Assembly (NCBI GenBank): GCA_028708575.1
Contig: JAQVYQ010000011.1
Coordinates: 1 to 43,217, forward strand
From: Tissierellia bacterium
GTDB lineage: Bacteria; Bacillota; Clostridia; Tissierellales; Tissierellaceae
Length of the DNA stretch: 43,217 nt
Direction: 5' to 3'
The position numbers were made by a program, and so were the translations under genes. The notes under the pieces are model-generated. The model saw nothing but the letters and a program-made list of their open reading frames with translations, did no database searches and had not been told where the DNA came from. Below are positions 7,653 to 16,499 of the stretch, piece after piece (position 1 is the first letter of the stretch; every line of letters begins with the position of its first letter).

Positions 7653-8297
7653 TTAATCTTTTGCTTCAATTACTATTGCCTGTCCTTTTGTTATTTTAAT
7701 AATACCTTGGTCATCTATTATCTTATTACTAACTCCAAGAGTGCTGCCAAATTGCATCTCTACATTATTCAGTGGGTAATAAAACCCTTCAATACTCACT
7801 GTAATTCCTCCTGTTGATATTGGAATTATAGATATATAGTATTCTTCTTTTTTCTTCAATTCAAGCTTATCATTTACAAAATATATTATATTGTTATCAT
7901 TTACTATTTTGCCAATAGCATTATAAGCAAATAAATTTTTTAAGAGAAATATATTTGCCAATGTGTGATCAACCCTACTACCTGTTGCTCCTAGTAATGT
8001 AATATCTTTACATCCTTTTTCTAGCATAAACTTAAGAGCTAATTCAGTATCAGTTTCATCTTTTTCAATTGGAAACTTAAACATAGGTATATTATGTTCA
8101 TCTGCAAATTCAGAGGACTCCTTACTTATAGAATCAAAATCGCCTATAACTGCATTTGGTTTAATACCTAAATATTGAGCATGTCTCAATCCACCATCTG
8201 CACATAAAATAAAATCATACTTATTAATAGTTTCACTCAAATTTCTGTAATTCTTTACGTCTCCACTTGAAATAATTAAGCCTTTCAAAATTAACAT
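7653..8297 (-). CDS. thiN: Thiamine diphosphokinase ThiN
   Basis: Converts thiamine and ATP to thiamine diphosphate and AMP, making the imported vitamin usable. Visible family motifs are LCADGG (31-36), GDFDSIS (52-58), KDETDTE (79-85) and GATGSRVDHT (103-112), which together form the ATP/Mg and substrate sites. At 214 aa it is full length. It starts 7 nt after thiT and shares its TPP-riboswitch leader, so uptake and pyrophosphorylation are controlled together. The ribosome binding site is weak, and the start within about 10 nt of the thiT stop suggests translational coupling. No de novo thiamine biosynthesis gene is in the window. Confidence 0.95.
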   Translation of the reverse strand: MLILKGLIISSGDVKNYRNLSETINKYDFILCADGGLRHAQYLGIKPNAVIGDFDSISKESSEFADEHNIPMFKFPIEKDETDTELALKFMLEKGCKDITLLGATGSRVDHTLANIFLLKNLFAYNAIGKIVNDNNIIYFVNDKLELKKKEEYYISIIPISTGGITVSIEGFYYPLNNVEMQFGSTLGVSNKIIDDQGIIKITKGQAIVIEAKD

Positions 8298-8304
8298 CTA
8301 CTTT

Positions 8305-8847
8305 CTAATTATTATTAATCAAATTTCTTAAAGGTTTCCAAATTAATGATATTACTAATATTGAAATAATTAATTCGGGTATTAAGTAAGTAGCATTATA
8401 GATAATTGAATAAATCCATGGGTTTTGGGTTCCTGCGTACTCTGCAAAGAAAATTACTCCTGATAGTACATGAGAAAACAATCTTCCACATATTGCTATT
8501 ATAATACCCATAACAGATTTTGCAAAGCTATTTTCCTTTCCTTCTTTAGCATGACCTATTCCAGCTATTCCTAATACTCCATAAGCAATTATGTAGTCTA
8601 AAAAGAATTGAAGTGGATGATAAAAATAAGGATTGAACATAAAATCCATTAATCCATATATTGAGCCTAAAATTATACCAGGGCCAAATCCCCATTTAAT
8701 GGCATAAAGTAAAATTGGAATCATACTACCTGCTGAAACGCTACCACCATTTGGTGCTTGATAAATTCGTATGGTATTTAGTAATATTGCTAAAGCTAAC
8801 ATCATTCCACCTTCAGCTAACATTTTTACATTGAATCTTTTATTCAT
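8305..8847 (-). CDS. thiT: Thiamine ECF transporter S component ThiT
   Basis: Membrane-embedded substrate-binding subunit of an energy-coupling-factor transporter for thiamine; it needs the shared EcfA/A'/T module, which is not in the window. At 180 aa with about six hydrophobic helices it has the family size. NGGSVSAGSMIPILLYAIKW and the following GLMDFMFNPYFYHPLQFFLD are characteristic of ThiT, the latter holding aromatic and acidic residues of the thiamine pocket. Assignment is strengthened by the TPP riboswitch directly upstream and by thiN directly downstream. TAATGGAGGTAATGAAATG provides the ribosome binding site. Confidence 0.95.
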   Translation of the reverse strand: MNKRFNVKMLAEGGMMLALAILLNTIRIYQAPNGGSVSAGSMIPILLYAIKWGFGPGIILGSIYGLMDFMFNPYFYHPLQFFLDYIIAYGVLGIAGIGHAKEGKENSFAKSVMGIIIAICGRLFSHVLSGVIFFAEYAGTQNPWIYSIIYNATYLIPELIISILVISLIWKPLRNLINNN

Positions 8848-8882
8848 TTCATTACCTCCATTATAATTATTATTTCCAAAAT

Positions 8883-8914
8883 AAAAAACCCACTCCGCTG
8901 GCTTTGGGAATGGG
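8883..8914 (-). terminator. Expression-platform terminator of the TPP riboswitch
   Basis: On the minus strand CCCATTCC (8907-8914) pairs with GGAGTGGG (8889-8896), including one G-T pair, over a 10-nt loop. TTTTTTATTTT follows. It lies between the aptamer and thiT, as expected for transcription-attenuation control: ligand present, stop; ligand absent, read-through. Confidence 0.8.
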
Positions 8915-8938
8915 AATTAAAATTTAAATTAATGTCCG

Positions 8939-9018
8939 CACTTCCCTACGCTAGTATTACCTAGTTCAGGTTATAAGGGTCAAGTAATAAACTTTCTCAG
9001 CATAAAGCTCCCCTAGTG
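8939..9018 (-). ncRNA. TPP riboswitch aptamer (THI element)
   Basis: The minus strand carries the conserved blocks in order: CACTAGGGGAGC, GCTGAGA, GACCC, AACCTGAACTAGGTAATACT and GCGTAGGGAAGTG. The ends CACT and AGTG close helix P1. These are the defining sequences of the thiamine-pyrophosphate aptamer. A terminator lies about 25 nt downstream, and thiT-thiN follow. Confidence 0.97.
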
Positions 9019-9044
9019 ATTCATTTTATTCTGTTATTTAACTA

Positions 9045-9073
9045 AATATAACATATTAGATTCTATTATACAA
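9045..9073 (-). promoter_or_regulatory. Candidate promoter of the thiT riboswitch leader
   Basis: TTGTAT (9068-9073), 17 nt, TATATT (9045-9050) on the minus strand. Transcription would begin near 9037, about 20 nt before the aptamer. The -35 box overlaps the rpe stop codon, so thiT-thiN can be transcribed independently of the upstream run. Confidence 0.5.
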
Positions 9074-9719
9074 ATAAATTTTTAAAATCTGTAGTTTTTT
9101 TCTTTATATCATCTGCACCAAATATTGCAGATCCAGCTACTAAAATATCTACACCTAAATTAGATAGCTGTAACGCATTATCTAATTTAACTCCACCGTC
9201 GACTTCTAGCAATATTTTCAAACCTCTTTTATCAATCATTTCTCTTGTTTTTACTATTTTACTTATCATTGATTCAATAAAGGATTGTCCACCAAAACCT
9301 GGATTTACTGTCATTATCAGTATTAAATCTATATCATCTAATATATATTCTATTGTATTTAATGAAGTAGTAGGATTAAGTGAAACCCCAGCTCTTATTC
9401 CGTAGGATTTTATCTCCTGAATTGTTCTATGAAGATGTATAGTAGCTTCAGGATGTATAGTTAAAATATTTGCACCAGCATCTACAAAATCCTTAATATA
9501 TCGTTCAGGTTTATCTATCATTAAATGAACATCAAAAGGCATTGATGTTATTTTTCTTAGACTTTTAATAACAGGTGGCCCAAAAGTGATATTTGGTACA
9601 AAAACTCCGTCCATAACGTCTAAATGTAAATAATCTGCTCCTCCATCTTCTATTTTCATAATCTCTTCATGTAAATTTGCAAAGTTTGCAGATAATAATG
9701 AGGGCGCTATATCAGCCAT
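9066..9719 (-). CDS. rpe: Ribulose-phosphate 3-epimerase
   Basis: Interconverts ribulose 5-phosphate and xylulose 5-phosphate in the non-oxidative pentose phosphate pathway. It is a 217-aa TIM barrel; HLDVMDGVFVPN (metal ligands H32 and D34, catalytic D37), DVHLMI (H65), MTVNPGFGGQ and EVDGGV are the family signatures, with AGSAIFG as the C-terminal phosphate site. The start ATG follows the rsgA stop without a gap (TAA-ATG), and AGGAGG lies within the end of rsgA, so translation is coupled. It is the last gene of the long minus-strand run before the thiamine unit. Confidence 0.97.
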   Translation of the reverse strand: MADIAPSLLSANFANLHEEIMKIEDGGADYLHLDVMDGVFVPNITFGPPVIKSLRKITSMPFDVHLMIDKPERYIKDFVDAGANILTIHPEATIHLHRTIQEIKSYGIRAGVSLNPTTSLNTIEYILDDIDLILIMTVNPGFGGQSFIESMISKIVKTREMIDKRGLKILLEVDGGVKLDNALQLSNLGVDILVAGSAIFGADDIKKKTTDFKNLFV

Positions 9720-10595
9720 TTAATACCTCCTTATATTTCTTATCTCGTTTAATACTAAAAGGTAATTTTCATACCTTTCTCTATTTATTTGACCACTGCC
9801 TACATATTCCTTAATAGCACAATTAGGCTCTTTATCATGTAAACAGCTTTGAAATCTACATTCTAAACCATATTTATTAATTTCTTTAAAGTAATTCCTA
9901 ACTTCAATAGGTTCATTAATAAAACTTACATCTAATGAAGAAAAACCAGGTGTATCTAATACATAAGTTTCATCACTAATTTCTAATAGCTCCACACTTC
10001 TTGTTGTATGCTTCCCTCTTGATGATTTTCTACTAATATCTCCTGTTTCACGCTGTAATTCAGGTTTTAAATTATTAAGTAGTGAAGACTTTCCTACTCC
10101 AGATGGGCCTGCTAAAACAGTTGTATGATCTTTTAAAGTATCTTTAAGTTCATCTATTCCCATATTTAACTTATTGCTTGTAAGAATTACTCTATATCCT
10201 ATTTGTTCATAAATAGCCTTAAAATTTTCAAATTCATAACTTGCTAAATCTGATTTATTAAAACATATGACGATACTTAAGTCATTTTGTTCTACCATCA
10301 TAAGGTATTTATCAAGAAGTAATGTATTAATATTTGGCTTTTTTATGCTCATTACAATAATAATTTGACTTACATTAGCTACAGGGGGCCTTATTAATTC
10401 ATTTTTTCTTGGCATTATTTTTTCTATATATCCACTATTGTCTTCTTTGCTAATTCTTAACTTTACATTATCTCCAACTAATGGAGTCAAATTTTCTTCT
10501 CTAAATATACCTCTTGCTCTACATTCTATAATACCTTGGGTTGTTTTAACATAATAAAACCCGCCAATACCTTTTAAAATTTTGCCTTCTAGCAT
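9720..10595 (-). CDS. rsgA: Ribosome small subunit-dependent GTPase RsgA
   Basis: Circularly permuted GTPase that checks late 30S subunit maturation. It has an N-terminal OB-fold (about 1-65), then GTPase motifs in permuted order: CFNKSDL (G4, about 113), GPSGVGKSSLLN (G1, about 162-173), DTPGFSSL (G3), and a C-terminal zinc finger with CRFQSCLHDKEPNC. At 291 aa it is normal. It is adjacent to prkC, whose B. subtilis counterpart is known to phosphorylate this GTPase (CpgA), and the order prpC-prkC-rsgA-rpe is conserved there. Confidence 0.96.
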   Translation of the reverse strand: MLEGKILKGIGGFYYVKTTQGIIECRARGIFREENLTPLVGDNVKLRISKEDNSGYIEKIMPRKNELIRPPVANVSQIIIVMSIKKPNINTLLLDKYLMMVEQNDLSIVICFNKSDLASYEFENFKAIYEQIGYRVILTSNKLNMGIDELKDTLKDHTTVLAGPSGVGKSSLLNNLKPELQRETGDISRKSSRGKHTTRSVELLEISDETYVLDTPGFSSLDVSFINEPIEVRNYFKEINKYGLECRFQSCLHDKEPNCAIKEYVGSGQINRERYENYLLVLNEIRNIRRY

Positions 10596-10604
10596 TTTAA
10601 CACC

Positions 10605-12551
10605 TTACTGTGCATCAGGTGGATACCTGCCTTGGAATACATCATCATAGAAAACATCATATTTAGCTCCTTCTTTTCCGTATAATATAGTTGTAAAAGT
10701 ACCCTCACTTAATTCAACTGTTTTATTTAAAACTTCAACTTGTTCTCCATCTTGTATTCTAATAATCCTAATATTTGTCTCTTCTCTATCAGATAATGGA
10801 GTTAATGTAATAGGAGTAGGGATTTCTATTTCTATATTTTCTTCAGGAATTTCTTCAGGTTTGGAACTTATATATAAATCCACAGCTGTACCTGATTCCA
10901 AGGTAGTACCAGGTAAATAAGACTGCCATGTTACAATGTCTTTTTCGATATTTTCACTAGGTTGTGGCGTAACATCACCTACTTCAAGACCTTCAGCTAT
11001 AATCATGCCCTTAGCTTCTTCTATTGATCTATTTACAACATCAGGCATAGATACATTTACTATTTCCGGTCCTTCACTAATTGCTAAATTTACTCTGGAT
11101 CCTGGTGCTAGTTCTTCAGAAGATTTAGGATTTTGCTCTATAACTAACCCTTTAGCAACAGTATCTGAAAATCTAGGATCTACTGTGCCCACTCTAAAAC
11201 CATTATCTGTTAGTATTTTTTCCGCGTCGTTTAGAGTTCTATTTAATACTGATGGAACTAGTATTAAATTAGCCCCTTCACTAATTGTGACATCAATAGG
11301 ATACCCACTTTTTACAATAGTATCAGCTTCAACAGATTGAGTTATAACTTGACCTTCTTTAAATTCATCACTTTTTACTGTATCTATAACTCTAAAAGTT
11401 AAATTTCTTGATTCAATTAGATCTCTTGCATCTTCTTCTTGCATGCCTTTGATGTAAGGTACTGTAATTTCATCAACAGCCAATACTCCTTTTAATTTAC
11501 CATATCCAAAGAACAATCCTGTAACTAGTATAAAAGCTAAGAGGATTCCTAAAAAAATAACTCCTCCACCATTCTTAGATTTCTTTTTATTTTCGCTATT
11601 TGGATTAATTTTTCTTTTTTTTGATTTATTATCCACTTCTATCTCCTCTTTTAAATCAATTGCAGGTATTATTCTTGTCGCTGAGTTCTTATCGTTGTCA
11701 AGGATTGAATTACCATCAAATGTATTACTATCAATTAACTTTAAATCCGAAATTAAATCAGTAACATTATTGTATCTGTCAGCTTGCCTTTTTTGAACGC
11801 ATTTCATAATAATTGTTTCCAAATCTTTAGCTACTGTTTTTTCAATTTCACTAGGTAGCACTATATCCTCTTGAATATGTTTTAGTGCTACGCTAATAGG
11901 ACTATCCGCATCGTATGGAACTTTACCTGTTATCATTTCATACATTACGATACCTAAGGAGTATATATCAGATTTTTCATCTGTATATCCCCCTCTAGCT
12001 TGCTCTGGAGAAAAGTAATGGACTGATCCCAAGACATTGGATGTCGTAGTTACTGTAGAAGAAGTAACAGCTCTTGCAATACCAAAATCGGTTACCTTTA
12101 CTCTATCATCTTTTGTTATCATTATATTATGAGGTTTTATATCCCTATGTATAATATGGTTTTTGTGAGCATGTTGCAAAGCTTCCGCAATTTGTATAGA
12201 ATATCTGATAGTCTCATCTTTTGTCAATTTCCCATTTTCTCTAATTACTTCTTTCAGAGTTTTTCCATCTATAAATTCCATAACAATAAAGTGTATTTCA
12301 TTATCATTTATCTGATCTACGCCAACATCATATATATTTAGAATACTTGGATGAGAAAGACTTGCAGCAGCTTGGGATTCTCTTCTGAATTTGCCAATGA
12401 ACTGTTCATCATTAGTAAATTCATCTCTGAGTATTTTTATAGCTACATATCTATTAAGAAGGAGACATTTTGCTTTATATACTTTTGCCATACCACCTTC
12501 TCCTACTTTTTCAATTATCTCATAACGATTGCCTAATATTGTACCAATCAT
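10605..12551 (-). CDS. prkC: Membrane Ser/Thr protein kinase with PASTA repeats, PrkC
   Basis: Sensor kinase that detects muropeptides/lipid II outside and phosphorylates cytoplasmic proteins; in Bacillus it also triggers spore germination. The cytoplasmic kinase domain (about 1-270) has GEGGMAKV (glycine loop), VAIK (K39), HRDIKPHN (about 135) and DFG, with a Thr/Ser-rich activation loop SSTVTTTSNV. A basic juxtamembrane stretch leads to one membrane helix (about 330-350). Outside are three PASTA repeats and a C-terminal beta-rich tail of about 70 residues. Total 648 aa is typical. The start overlaps the prpC stop by 4 nt (ATGA), pairing kinase with phosphatase. Confidence 0.97.
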   Translation of the reverse strand: MIGTILGNRYEIIEKVGEGGMAKVYKAKCLLLNRYVAIKILRDEFTNDEQFIGKFRRESQAAASLSHPSILNIYDVGVDQINDNEIHFIVMEFIDGKTLKEVIRENGKLTKDETIRYSIQIAEALQHAHKNHIIHRDIKPHNIMITKDDRVKVTDFGIARAVTSSTVTTTSNVLGSVHYFSPEQARGGYTDEKSDIYSLGIVMYEMITGKVPYDADSPISVALKHIQEDIVLPSEIEKTVAKDLETIIMKCVQKRQADRYNNVTDLISDLKLIDSNTFDGNSILDNDKNSATRIIPAIDLKEEIEVDNKSKKRKINPNSENKKKSKNGGGVIFLGILLAFILVTGLFFGYGKLKGVLAVDEITVPYIKGMQEEDARDLIESRNLTFRVIDTVKSDEFKEGQVITQSVEADTIVKSGYPIDVTISEGANLILVPSVLNRTLNDAEKILTDNGFRVGTVDPRFSDTVAKGLVIEQNPKSSEELAPGSRVNLAISEGPEIVNVSMPDVVNRSIEEAKGMIIAEGLEVGDVTPQPSENIEKDIVTWQSYLPGTTLESGTAVDLYISSKPEEIPEENIEIEIPTPITLTPLSDREETNIRIIRIQDGEQVEVLNKTVELSEGTFTTILYGKEGAKYDVFYDDVFQGRYPPDAQ

Positions 12552-13300
12552 TTCAACACCTCATCGTCAAATTTAATTCCAATCACTGTAATATTATCCT
12601 TACCGCCATTTTCTTTTGCTAGTTCTACTAGTGAATTGCAAATTTCATTCATATTTTTATTTAGATTATTGCTTACAACATCTAATATAGAGTCTTCTCC
12701 TACCATATTAGATAGCCCATCGCTGCATAAGATAAATACGTCATCTTTACGAATATTTATAGTATAAAAATCCATTTCTATATCGCAGCTTGTCCCTATT
12801 GCCCTAGTAATCAAATTCTTTTGTGGATGATTGATGGCTTCAGCAGGTGTTATGCTACCGTTCTTAATCAACTCATTAACTAAGGTATGGTCTTCAGTTA
12901 TCTGTTTTATTTTTTTATTTATTACTAAGTATGCCCTACTATCACCAACATGGCATACAAAAACTTTTGAATTATATATATAAGCTAAAGTTATAGTTGT
13001 TCCCATTCCTAAGTATTCTGGAACTTCAAAAGATTCTAAATAAATCTCTGTATTAACATATTCTACAGCTTCTCTTATTAATATTTTTATATTTTCTTCT
13101 GAATTTATTCTATCTTGGTTATTTTTTAGATATTTTACAATACCTTCTACTGCCATTCTACTTGCAATATCTCCAGCTTTATGTCCGCCCATACCATCAG
13201 CAACGATAAATAAGGGAAAATCTCCTTCTGTAGATGTGAACATACTATCTTGGTTATTTTCTCTTCTTAATCCAATATCACTTACAGCACCAACAATCAT
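12548..13300 (-). CDS. prpC: PP2C-type Ser/Thr phosphatase PrpC (Stp)
   Basis: Mn/Mg-dependent protein phosphatase that reverses PrkC phosphorylation. Motifs of the PPM family are all present: VSDIGLRRENNQD (first acidic and Arg residues), VADGMGGHKAGD (D35/G36 metal site), VGDSRAYL and LCSDGLSNM. At 250 aa it is a stand-alone catalytic domain. GGGGGATACT precedes the ATG. It overlaps prkC by 4 nt and follows rlmN by about 20 nt, the same order as in B. subtilis. Confidence 0.96.
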   Translation of the reverse strand: MIVGAVSDIGLRRENNQDSMFTSTEGDFPLFIVADGMGGHKAGDIASRMAVEGIVKYLKNNQDRINSEENIKILIREAVEYVNTEIYLESFEVPEYLGMGTTITLAYIYNSKVFVCHVGDSRAYLVINKKIKQITEDHTLVNELIKNGSITPAEAINHPQKNLITRAIGTSCDIEMDFYTINIRKDDVFILCSDGLSNMVGEDSILDVVSNNLNKNMNEICNSLVELAKENGGKDNITVIGIKFDDEVLK

Positions 13301-13319
13301 AGTATCCCCCCTGAAGATT

Positions 13320-14357
13320 TTATTGTATATGTGTAATGCTTCTTCTTAATTGGCCACAGGAAGCACTGATATCACTTCCCATTTCTCTTCTTATTGTAGC
13401 AGGAATGCCTCTATTTAACAAACCCTTTTGAAACATCTCTATATTATCTCTATTAGGACTTTCTTTATCATATTCTTTTATTGGATTAAGAGGTATTAAG
13501 TTAACATGAGCATTTAGTCCTCTTAATATATTAGCTAATTCATCTAATTCTGTTTCTGAGTCATTTATATCTTCTATTAGAGTATACTCAAAAGTAAGCC
13601 TTCTATTAGTTGAATTGCCATATGCTTTACAAGCTTTAATTAGTTCAGAAATACTATATTTCTTTGAAATAGGCATCATTTTTAATCTTACTTTGTCAAA
13701 AGGAGAATGCAATGAGATTGATAATGTAATAGGTAAATTTTCTTTTGCAAGTTCATATATTTTAGGTACTATACCACAAGTAGATAAAGTAATGTTTCTT
13801 AAGCTCATATTATGCCCATTTTCATCATGTATAATATTGATAAACTTTAAAACATTTTCATAATTATCTAATGGTTCACCACTACCCATTAAAACCACAT
13901 TAGAAATTGTCTCTTTAGTGTCTTTTTCCATCATATATATTTGATTTAGCATTTCAGCAGGAGTTAAATTTCTAATAAGACCTTCCTTTGTTGAAGCACA
14001 AAACTTGCAGCCCATTCTACAGCCTACCTGAGTTGAAATACAAGCTGTATTTCCATGCTTATACTGCATAAATACACTTTCTATAATATTATCATCACTT
14101 AATGCAAATAAATATTTCTTAGTGTTATCTATGTCTGAATCAAATTTTTTATATATTTTTACTTCATTAATAAATGATATATCAATAATCTTTTTTCTTA
14201 ATTCCTTAGGTAATAGGGCTAAAGATTCAATATCTATATTCTTATTACGGTTAAAATATGTGAAAATCTGCTGCCCTCTAAATGATTTTTCACCTATATT
14301 AACAATAAAATCTTTTAGTTCATCAAGAGACATGCTATTTAATTCAATTTTATTCAT
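13320..14357 (-). CDS. rlmN: 23S rRNA (adenine2503-C2)/tRNA (A37) methyltransferase RlmN
   Basis: Radical-SAM enzyme that methylates C2 of A2503 in 23S rRNA and A37 in some tRNAs. The Fe-S site is CRMGCKFC (C113, C117, C120); C334 in SASCGQL is the cysteine that carries the methyl intermediate. Other markers are NVVLMGSGEPLDNY and SISLHSP. At 345 aa it is full length. It sits between rsmB and prpC, as in B. subtilis, so two rRNA methylases are adjacent. Confidence 0.96.
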   Translation of the reverse strand: MNKIELNSMSLDELKDFIVNIGEKSFRGQQIFTYFNRNKNIDIESLALLPKELRKKIIDISFINEVKIYKKFDSDIDNTKKYLFALSDDNIIESVFMQYKHGNTACISTQVGCRMGCKFCASTKEGLIRNLTPAEMLNQIYMMEKDTKETISNVVLMGSGEPLDNYENVLKFINIIHDENGHNMSLRNITLSTCGIVPKIYELAKENLPITLSISLHSPFDKVRLKMMPISKKYSISELIKACKAYGNSTNRRLTFEYTLIEDINDSETELDELANILRGLNAHVNLIPLNPIKEYDKESPNRDNIEMFQKGLLNRGIPATIRREMGSDISASCGQLRRSITHIQ

Positions 14358-14407
14358 TATAACACCTATCCTTATTTAAATATTATACATAATTTAATTG
14401 AATTAAT

Positions 14408-15745
14408 CTATCCTTCTTTTATCATCTTAGCTATAAAAAAACCATCTGTATTATGAACACTAGGATATAATTTCATATATCCATCTTTTAAAGTGCTAAT
14501 TTTTTTAGAATTACACATTTCATTTTCAATTGAAACAAGTTTATATTCTGGATTAGATTCAATAAAATTATCTATAATATCGATATTTTCTTCATCCAAA
14601 ATTGTACAAGTACTGTATAATAAAGTGCCATTTTTCTTTACATAGTTCTTTGATACTTCTAAAATTTGTTTTTGCATATTTGCTAATTTGTTAATGTCTT
14701 GTTCTGTTCGATTCCATTTAATTTCTGGTTTTCTTCTTATTAGTCCAAAACCAGAACATGGTGCGTCAACTAAACAATAATCAAACTTACCAATTAAATT
14801 ATCATCTAATACTATTGCATCAAAAACTTCAGTTTCTATAATATCAATTTCTAATCTTTTTTTGTTTTCATCAATTAATTTAGTTTTATGTTCATATAAA
14901 TCGCGAGCTAATATTTTACCCTTATTATTCATAATTTGGGCGATGTGAGTAGTTTTCCCTCCAGGGGCACTGCAAACATCAATAACATTGGATCCTTCTT
15001 TAGGAGCTAAGATTTGCCCTACTAGAGTGCTGCTTTCATCTTGAATAGTAAAAAATCCTTCCTTAAATTCAACAATACTAGTAATTCTACTAGGATTATC
15101 TATTATTAAAGAATCATTTGCATATTTTCCTTCAAAAACAACATAGCCTTTATTCTCAAGTTTATTAATCAAGTCCTTTTTACTAGTTTTTAAGGTATTG
15201 ACTCGAATATTTAGTTTTGGAGTTGCGTTATTAGCCATTAGTAACTCCTCTGTAAATTTAAAACCAAACTCCTTAATAAACCTTTTAACAAGAAATTCAG
15301 GATGTGAATATTTAATACTTAAAAATTTAATCTTATCTTTGACTTCTATCTTTGAAAAATTTTCAATATTTCTGCTTATATTTCTTAGAACCCCATTTAC
15401 AAATCCAATTGATCCTTTATGACCATACTTTTTTGCAAGATTTACTGATTCGTTTACAGCAGCACTTGTTGGAACCCTATCCATAAATATAAGTTGATAT
15501 ATTCCTAATCTTAGTATTTCTAGTATTGCTGGATGTAGTTTTATTAGTTTTATCTTCGAAGCTTTTGATAAGATATAATCTAAATATGTTTTATTTTCTA
15601 GTACACCATATACAAGCTCTCGTATAAATCCTTCATCTTGTACTGACATTTCAAAATTAATGTGTTTAGAAAGGGAAATATTTGAGTAGCTTAAATTTTT
15701 ATTTATATCTAATAATGTATTCAAAGCAACTTCTCTAGAATTCAT
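14408..15745 (-). CDS. rsmB: 16S rRNA (cytosine967-C5)-methyltransferase RsmB
   Basis: Methylates C967 of 16S rRNA with SAM. The N-terminal ~140 residues form the NusB-like RNA-binding domain; the C-terminal Rossmann domain carries DVCSAPGGKTTHIA (SAM site), VDAPCSGFGL (catalytic Cys) and LYSTCT (second Cys). At 445 aa it is normal. AGGAGG lies about 10 nt before the ATG. A terminator-like hairpin of the upstream yugP-like gene ends only about 25 nt before this start, leaving no room for a promoter, so rsmB is probably reached by read-through. Confidence 0.96.
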   Translation of the reverse strand: MNSREVALNTLLDINKNLSYSNISLSKHINFEMSVQDEGFIRELVYGVLENKTYLDYILSKASKIKLIKLHPAILEILRLGIYQLIFMDRVPTSAAVNESVNLAKKYGHKGSIGFVNGVLRNISRNIENFSKIEVKDKIKFLSIKYSHPEFLVKRFIKEFGFKFTEELLMANNATPKLNIRVNTLKTSKKDLINKLENKGYVVFEGKYANDSLIIDNPSRITSIVEFKEGFFTIQDESSTLVGQILAPKEGSNVIDVCSAPGGKTTHIAQIMNNKGKILARDLYEHKTKLIDENKKRLEIDIIETEVFDAIVLDDNLIGKFDYCLVDAPCSGFGLIRRKPEIKWNRTEQDINKLANMQKQILEVSKNYVKKNGTLLYSTCTILDEENIDIIDNFIESNPEYKLVSIENEMCNSKKISTLKDGYMKLYPSVHNTDGFFIAKMIKEG

Positions 15746-15767
15746 ATATTAATTTTCCTCCTATATA

Positions 15768-15793
15768 TTAAAAAAAGGGGATTTACCCCTTTT
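15768..15793 (-). terminator. Intrinsic terminator (possibly leaky) after the yugP-like gene
   Basis: AAAAGGGG/CCCCTTTT stem (15773-15793) with a 5-nt loop and seven T residues on the minus strand. The left arm starts at the stop codon of the yugP-like gene. The rsmB ribosome binding site follows within about 15 nt. Confidence 0.7.
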
Positions 15794-16484
15794 AGTCTCT
15801 TCTGTTTCTTGTCATGAAAATTATTCTTGCAAGTTCTCCAATTGCAGCCAAAGCAGAAGCAACATATGTCAATGCTGCCGCACTTAATACTTGTTTTGTA
15901 GGTCCTAAGTTTTCAATTGGTGAAATTCCATTTTCCAATTGAATTAATGCTCTTCTACTGGCATTAAATTCCACTGGTAAAGTTATTAAGTGAAATATTA
16001 TTATTCCTAAGAAAATAATAATTCCTAATTCGATAAAGAAATTATCTATAAGAAAACCTAATATTATAAAGATCCAAACCAAGTTTGAACCTAAGTTTAC
16101 AATTGGAACAATGCTATTTCTAATTACAAGCGGCATATATCTTTCTGAATGTTGTAATGCATGACCAACTTCATGTGCAGCAACGCTCATTGCAGCAATA
16201 CTGCTGCCCTCATACACATCATTTGATAATCTAAGAACTCTTTTTCTTGGGTCGTAATGATCTGTTAAATGACCTTTAGTGTGTTCAACAATAACATTAC
16301 TTAGACCATTTCTGTCTAATATTAATCTAGCTATTTGTGCTCCTGTTAAACCTGTATTATTAGATACTCTTAAATATTTATTGAAAGTATTTGTCACCTT
16401 ACTTTGAGCATACATGGCTAATAATAGTGCAGGGAGTACAAAGATTAAGTATGATAGATAGTAATCATATCCATAAATAAACAT
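15792..16484 (-). CDS. YugP-type membrane zinc metallopeptidase
   Basis: A 230-aa membrane protein of the Zn-dependent neutral protease family 2 (YugP). AAHEVGHALQHS holds the HExxH zinc motif at 104-108. An N-terminal membrane helix (about 10-25) and at least two more hydrophobic segments around 120-170 and 200-220 frame it. The RNRRD end is charged. The substrate is not established in the family. It lies between fmt and rsmB, which in B. subtilis are adjacent, so it is an insertion relative to that order. Family assignment is secure, function is not. Confidence 0.88.
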   Translation of the reverse strand: MFIYGYDYYLSYLIFVLPALLLAMYAQSKVTNTFNKYLRVSNNTGLTGAQIARLILDRNGLSNVIVEHTKGHLTDHYDPRKRVLRLSNDVYEGSSIAAMSVAAHEVGHALQHSERYMPLVIRNSIVPIVNLGSNLVWIFIILGFLIDNFFIELGIIIFLGIIIFHLITLPVEFNASRRALIQLENGISPIENLGPTKQVLSAAALTYVASALAAIGELARIIFMTRNRRD

Positions 16485-16499
16485 TATTATTCCCCTTTC

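Noticed and set aside
10936-11340. 134-aa + strand ORF inside prkC
   Set aside because: It is the antisense shadow of the PASTA region, lacks a ribosome binding site, and has biased composition reflecting the real frame.
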